A DNA stretch of 64,000 nt from assembly GCF_018449635.1 (NCBI RefSeq), contig NZ_JAAVUV010000007.1, forward strand, positions 1-64,000. Reading direction: 5' to 3'. Each line of letters opens with the position of its first letter. Position 1 is the first letter of the stretch. Origin of the DNA: Caballeronia sp. dw_276. Lineage in GTDB: Bacteria > Pseudomonadota > Gammaproteobacteria > Burkholderiales > Burkholderiaceae. The position numbers were made by a program, and so were the translations under genes. Positions 61,230 to 64,000 of the stretch are shown one piece after another. The notes beneath the pieces were generated by a model. It saw nothing but the letters and a program-made list of their open reading frames with translations. It was not told the origin of the DNA and did not search any database.

Positions 61230-62573
61230 TCAGACGTGGAAAAACTGCGCGACCAAAGTAGCGCCCAGGAACGTTCCCGCATTCGCCACGAACGATACCA
61301 GCACGATGCGCCATCCCAGCCGGCGAAACGCGGGAATATCCTTCGCGATGGAAAGGCCTGCGAACGTCAACATGGGCGTGGTGATGCTCAGAAAATCGTT
61401 CTGCGCGCTATACGCCGATATCTGCGAAGCCCACGGACACCACGGTGAAGTCAGGAACATCGCGACAATCGAAACCCAGCAGACCGCCGGGATCTTGCGT
61501 CCACTGAAGGTATAGATTGCATCGCCCACAATGGTCGCGAGCACCATGATCAACATGCCGGGGAAGCCTGCAAACGGCGTGGTTCCATGCGTGATCCAGT
61601 CGCAACCGAGCGCGAACACGGCCGTCACGCCCCACGCAACCAGCTTGCCGCGATACCCCAGTTCCGGCGCGGCCGTTTCGACATCGCCGAGCTTGGGACG
61701 ATCGTTTTCGATTGCCTGCGATGCATCCGATGCACGGCTCGTACGCCCGATCAGCGGTTCGAGAATGCGGTAACCCCACACGGCCATCGGCAACGAAATG
61801 AAGAGCGTGAAGTAAGTGCCGATAGTCGTCGTGATCAGGTTGCTCGCAGCCGCGAACGTCAGCACGGCCTTCGCCATTTCGGGCGTCTGCTGCGCGGCGA
61901 TAGCACCCGATGCAGCGGCCATCATGCTTCCCGATCCCACGCCGGAGCCCATTGCCAAAGCAAGCGGATGGAAGATGTTCAGGCTTGCGACGAAGCCGGC
62001 CAGGATCGCGATGAACACCGCGCCGAAGACCGTCCCCGTCAAGTATTCGGCGAGCACGCCGCGCCCTTCCGGCGAATCCATGCCGTACTTTTCGCCGATG
62101 ATCGCAAGGCTCGGTTCACGACCCACTGAAAACGTCGCGCCGATCGCCTCACGCTTGATACCGAGCAGCAACGCCAGCGGCAAACCGAGCAGGATGGTCC
62201 CGACGAAATGCCCAAGTTCCTGGAACGCCAGCGCCCAGCCGGACGCCGCGAGCTTAGGCAATGCACCGCCGACCAGCAAGCCCAGCTTGGCGACAAACAA
62301 CAAAAGCGCCGGTTGAAGAATGGCGGCCGCGAGGAATTGCGTCTTGACGTCGAGCCGCGCAACGCCGCTCCACCGGCCGCTTGCCAAACCTAAGGCCGCG
62401 CCGAGAAGAAGTGCCCAGATCATGGGGAGCAACACGACTTTCCCCGGCCCGACCTTGAACGTGAACGAGCCGATGAATTCGGCAATGAGCAGAATGACTG
62501 CTGCATAAAAGAAGAGCTTTGCGCTCCTCAAGCCATCACTGCCCCGTTGTTGCGCGGCCAACGTACTTGCCAT
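61230..62573 (-). CDS. DUF3100 membrane protein, probable transporter
   Basis: This 447-residue protein has about 11 hydrophobic spans. The segment IKREAIGATFSVGREPSLAI, then IIGEKYGMDSPEGRGVLAEY and LTGTVFGAVFIAILAGF, is what I recall as typical of DUF3100. GSGVGSGSMMAAASGAIAA is a Gly/Ser/Ala-rich re-entrant-looking stretch. Its job is unknown; genes of this type often sit beside catabolic hydrolases or dehydrogenases, and here an aldehyde dehydrogenase gene lies 75 bases upstream. Confidence 0.8.
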   Translation of the reverse strand: MASTLAAQQRGSDGLRSAKLFFYAAVILLIAEFIGSFTFKVGPGKVVLLPMIWALLLGAALGLASGRWSGVARLDVKTQFLAAAILQPALLLFVAKLGLLVGGALPKLAASGWALAFQELGHFVGTILLGLPLALLLGIKREAIGATFSVGREPSLAIIGEKYGMDSPEGRGVLAEYLTGTVFGAVFIAILAGFVASLNIFHPLALAMGSGVGSGSMMAAASGAIAAQQTPEMAKAVLTFAAASNLITTTIGTYFTLFISLPMAVWGYRILEPLIGRTSRASDASQAIENDRPKLGDVETAAPELGYRGKLVAWGVTAVFALGCDWITHGTTPFAGFPGMLIMVLATIVGDAIYTFSGRKIPAVCWVSIVAMFLTSPWCPWASQISAYSAQNDFLSITTPMLTFAGLSIAKDIPAFRRLGWRIVLVSFVANAGTFLGATLVAQFFHV

Positions 62574-62648
62574 TTGTTGCTCCCTTGTAGGTCCTCGTGT
62601 CCTCTCGTATTTGTCATCGACGAAAGGACACGGTGTTTTATAAAAGCT

Positions 62649-64000
62649 TTATAGATAACCGAACGCCGTTGCCGGTTCTTTAGCCGTTTCAACCCAGACG
62701 CTCTTGGTCTGCGTGTATTCATACAACGCTTCAACCCCGCTTGAGCGTCCGTATCCACTCATACCATAGCCACCGAATGGAGACGCGACATTAATGGTTT
62801 TATAGCCATTAATCCAGAAGGTCCCGGCATTGACCTGACCTGCCACGCGATGAGCACGGCCCACATCGTTCGTCCAGACAGCGCCAGCCAGGCCAAACTC
62901 GGTATCGTTCGCGATTGCGAGCGCTTCTTCTTCGGTATCGAACGGAATTGCGGCGACCACCGGCCCGAAAATTTCAGTGCGCGCCACGTCCATCTCGTTC
63001 GTTACGTTCGACAGCACCGTCGGCGATACAAAGTACCCACCATCAGAGTGTTCCGCCGATCCCGCCGCGAGCGTGGCGCCCGCCTCGACGCCGCTTGCGA
63101 TCATCTTCATCACATGGTTGTACTGCGTGACGTTGTTGATGGGACCGACTTCGGTGGTGTCATCGAGTGGAAGACCCACCTTGATCTTGCGCGCGCCCGT
63201 CGCAATCATGCCGACGAACTCATCGTAGACCGAGCGTTGTACCAGAAGACGTGACCCCGCCACGCAACTCTGGCCTGCGCCGGCGAAGATCGCAGCTTGC
63301 GCGGTCAGCGCGGCATGCTTCAGGTTGGCATCGGCGAAGATGATGTTGGCCGACTTGCCGCCGAGTTCCAGCACGCACGGCAGCACGCGTTTGGCCGCGG
63401 CTTCGGCAATGCGCACGCCGGTCGCGGGAGAACCCACGAACACGACTTTCTTCACGGCCTTGTGGGCGATCGCAGCTTGCGCAACAGTCTGCCCGAGGCC
63501 CGCGAGGACGTTGATCAAACCCTTGGGCGCGCCGGCTTTTTCGGCCAGCATGGCAACCACGAGCGACGTAAAAGGCGTCATCTCCGATGGCTTCAACAAC
63601 ACCGCATTGCCCATGCAAATGGCGGGCGCCAATTGCCACCCGCACGTGAAGACCGGCGCGTTCCAGGGCGTGATCTGCAACACCGTTCCCGCCGGTTCGC
63701 GGCGCGTGTAGTTCAGATGTGATGTCGGAACGGGAATGACATCGCCATAGAATTTGTCGGCCCAGCCGCCGTAGTACTCGAACATCTCGGCGACCTTCGC
63801 GACTTCTCCACGGCAATCGCGAATGGGTTTGCCTGAGCCCATCGATTCCAGACGCGCGAGGCTTTCGGTATCGCGTCGCAACTCGCGCGCGATGTCGAAC
63901 ATCGTGCGGCCGCGCGCGGCGTGTGTCATCGCCCACCATTGTTTTTGCGCGCGCTGTGCAGCGTCCGCGGCGATATCGACGATAGCCGCGCCGCCATCTT
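62649..64000 (-). CDS. NAD(P)-dependent aldehyde dehydrogenase, 5' end beyond the window
   Basis: The visible 450 codons carry most of an aldehyde dehydrogenase: VLQITPWNAPVFTCGWQLAP, VVFVGSPATGVRIAEAAAKR, the catalytic Glu in PCVLELGGKSANIIFADANL, the catalytic Cys in FAGAGQSCVAGSRLLVQRS and the end FGGYGMSGYGRSSGVEALYE. The frame stays open to position 64000 with family-like sequence (DIAADAAQRAQKQWW) before the internal ATG at 63929, so the true start is outside. It is near the rhamnose locus but co-directional with DUF3100; the substrate is not known. Confidence 0.92.
   Translation of the reverse strand, partial: DGGAAIVDIAADAAQRAQKQWWAMTHAARGRTMFDIARELRRDTESLARLESMGSGKPIRDCRGEVAKVAEMFEYYGGWADKFYGDVIPVPTSHLNYTRREPAGTVLQITPWNAPVFTCGWQLAPAICMGNAVLLKPSEMTPFTSLVVAMLAEKAGAPKGLINVLAGLGQTVAQAAIAHKAVKKVVFVGSPATGVRIAEAAAKRVLPCVLELGGKSANIIFADANLKHAALTAQAAIFAGAGQSCVAGSRLLVQRSVYDEFVGMIATGARKIKVGLPLDDTTEVGPINNVTQYNHVMKMIASGVEAGATLAAGSAEHSDGGYFVSPTVLSNVTNEMDVARTEIFGPVVAAIPFDTEEEALAIANDTEFGLAGAVWTNDVGRAHRVAGQVNAGTFWINGYKTINVASPFGGYGMSGYGRSSGVEALYEYTQTKSVWVETAKEPATAFGYL

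Overview
The window looks like a piece of a Burkholderiaceae chromosome (Paraburkholderia/Caballeronia-type). The signs are high GC, a glgC-glgA pair, mmsA-mmsB with a divergent LysR gene, an M23 peptidase-bactofilin-CorA run, a stand-alone IF-1 gene, a zwf/ROK-kinase/HAD cluster and a non-phosphorylating L-rhamnose locus. No rRNA, tRNA or CRISPR array was seen. Genus is an inference from gene content only.

Region 1 (1 to about 17,657) is accessory DNA. It opens with the 5' end of a type I restriction-modification methyltransferase gene (hsdM, minus strand, running off the left edge) and a divergent HTH/coiled-coil protein. A scar follows in which a DUF262-type fragment and a frameshifted hipA remnant meet tail to tail at about 2,427. 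Then comes a tightly packed minus-strand operon (3,355-10,231) of about 13 mostly unrecognised small genes, many overlapping by 1-4 bases or tens of bases. Its first gene encodes a metallophosphoesterase-like protein whose metal-binding motifs are all replaced. Several downstream proteins share a C-terminal module, and two others are paralogues. A divergent tandem-HTH regulator (10,422-10,877) faces the operon across an intergenic region with a 14-base direct repeat and a small palindrome. This operon is the best candidate in the window for an undescribed system. The island ends with a recombinase module: three large tyrosine-recombinase-family proteins (the middle one degenerate) and a small HTH/coiled-coil partner.

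Region 2 (17,658 to about 48,800) is core-like. The island abuts the last 61 codons of a NarX-type sensor kinase, whose stop overlaps the start of an intact NarL-type regulator, so the insertion has cut a two-component pair. Next are glycogen synthesis (glgC, glgA), pdxY, an SDR glucose-dehydrogenase-like gene, a GH15 glycosidase, a dihydrolipoyl-dehydrogenase-like gene, valine catabolism (mmsA, mmsB), the M23/bactofilin cell-shape pair, corA and infA. Glucose entry follows (zwf, ROK glucokinase, HAD phosphatase), then an arylamine N-acetyltransferase, a second FtsI-like transpeptidase, an FNT channel, a fatty-acid desaturase, a PhnD-like protein, an LLM oxidoreductase and an H-NS-like protein.

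Region 3 (48,922-64,000) is an L-rhamnose locus. A mutarotase, a lactonase and a four-gene ABC importer run leftward. A LysR regulator diverges from the mutarotase across a 6-8-6 inverted repeat. A second leftward run encodes two SDR dehydrogenases, a sugar-acid transporter and L-rhamnonate dehydratase. Together these cover uptake, anomer interconversion, oxidation to the lactone, lactone opening, dehydration and probably oxidation of the keto-deoxy acid. The final cleavage enzyme is not in the window. To the right are an LLM oxidoreductase, a DUF3100 membrane protein and an aldehyde dehydrogenase cut by the window edge.
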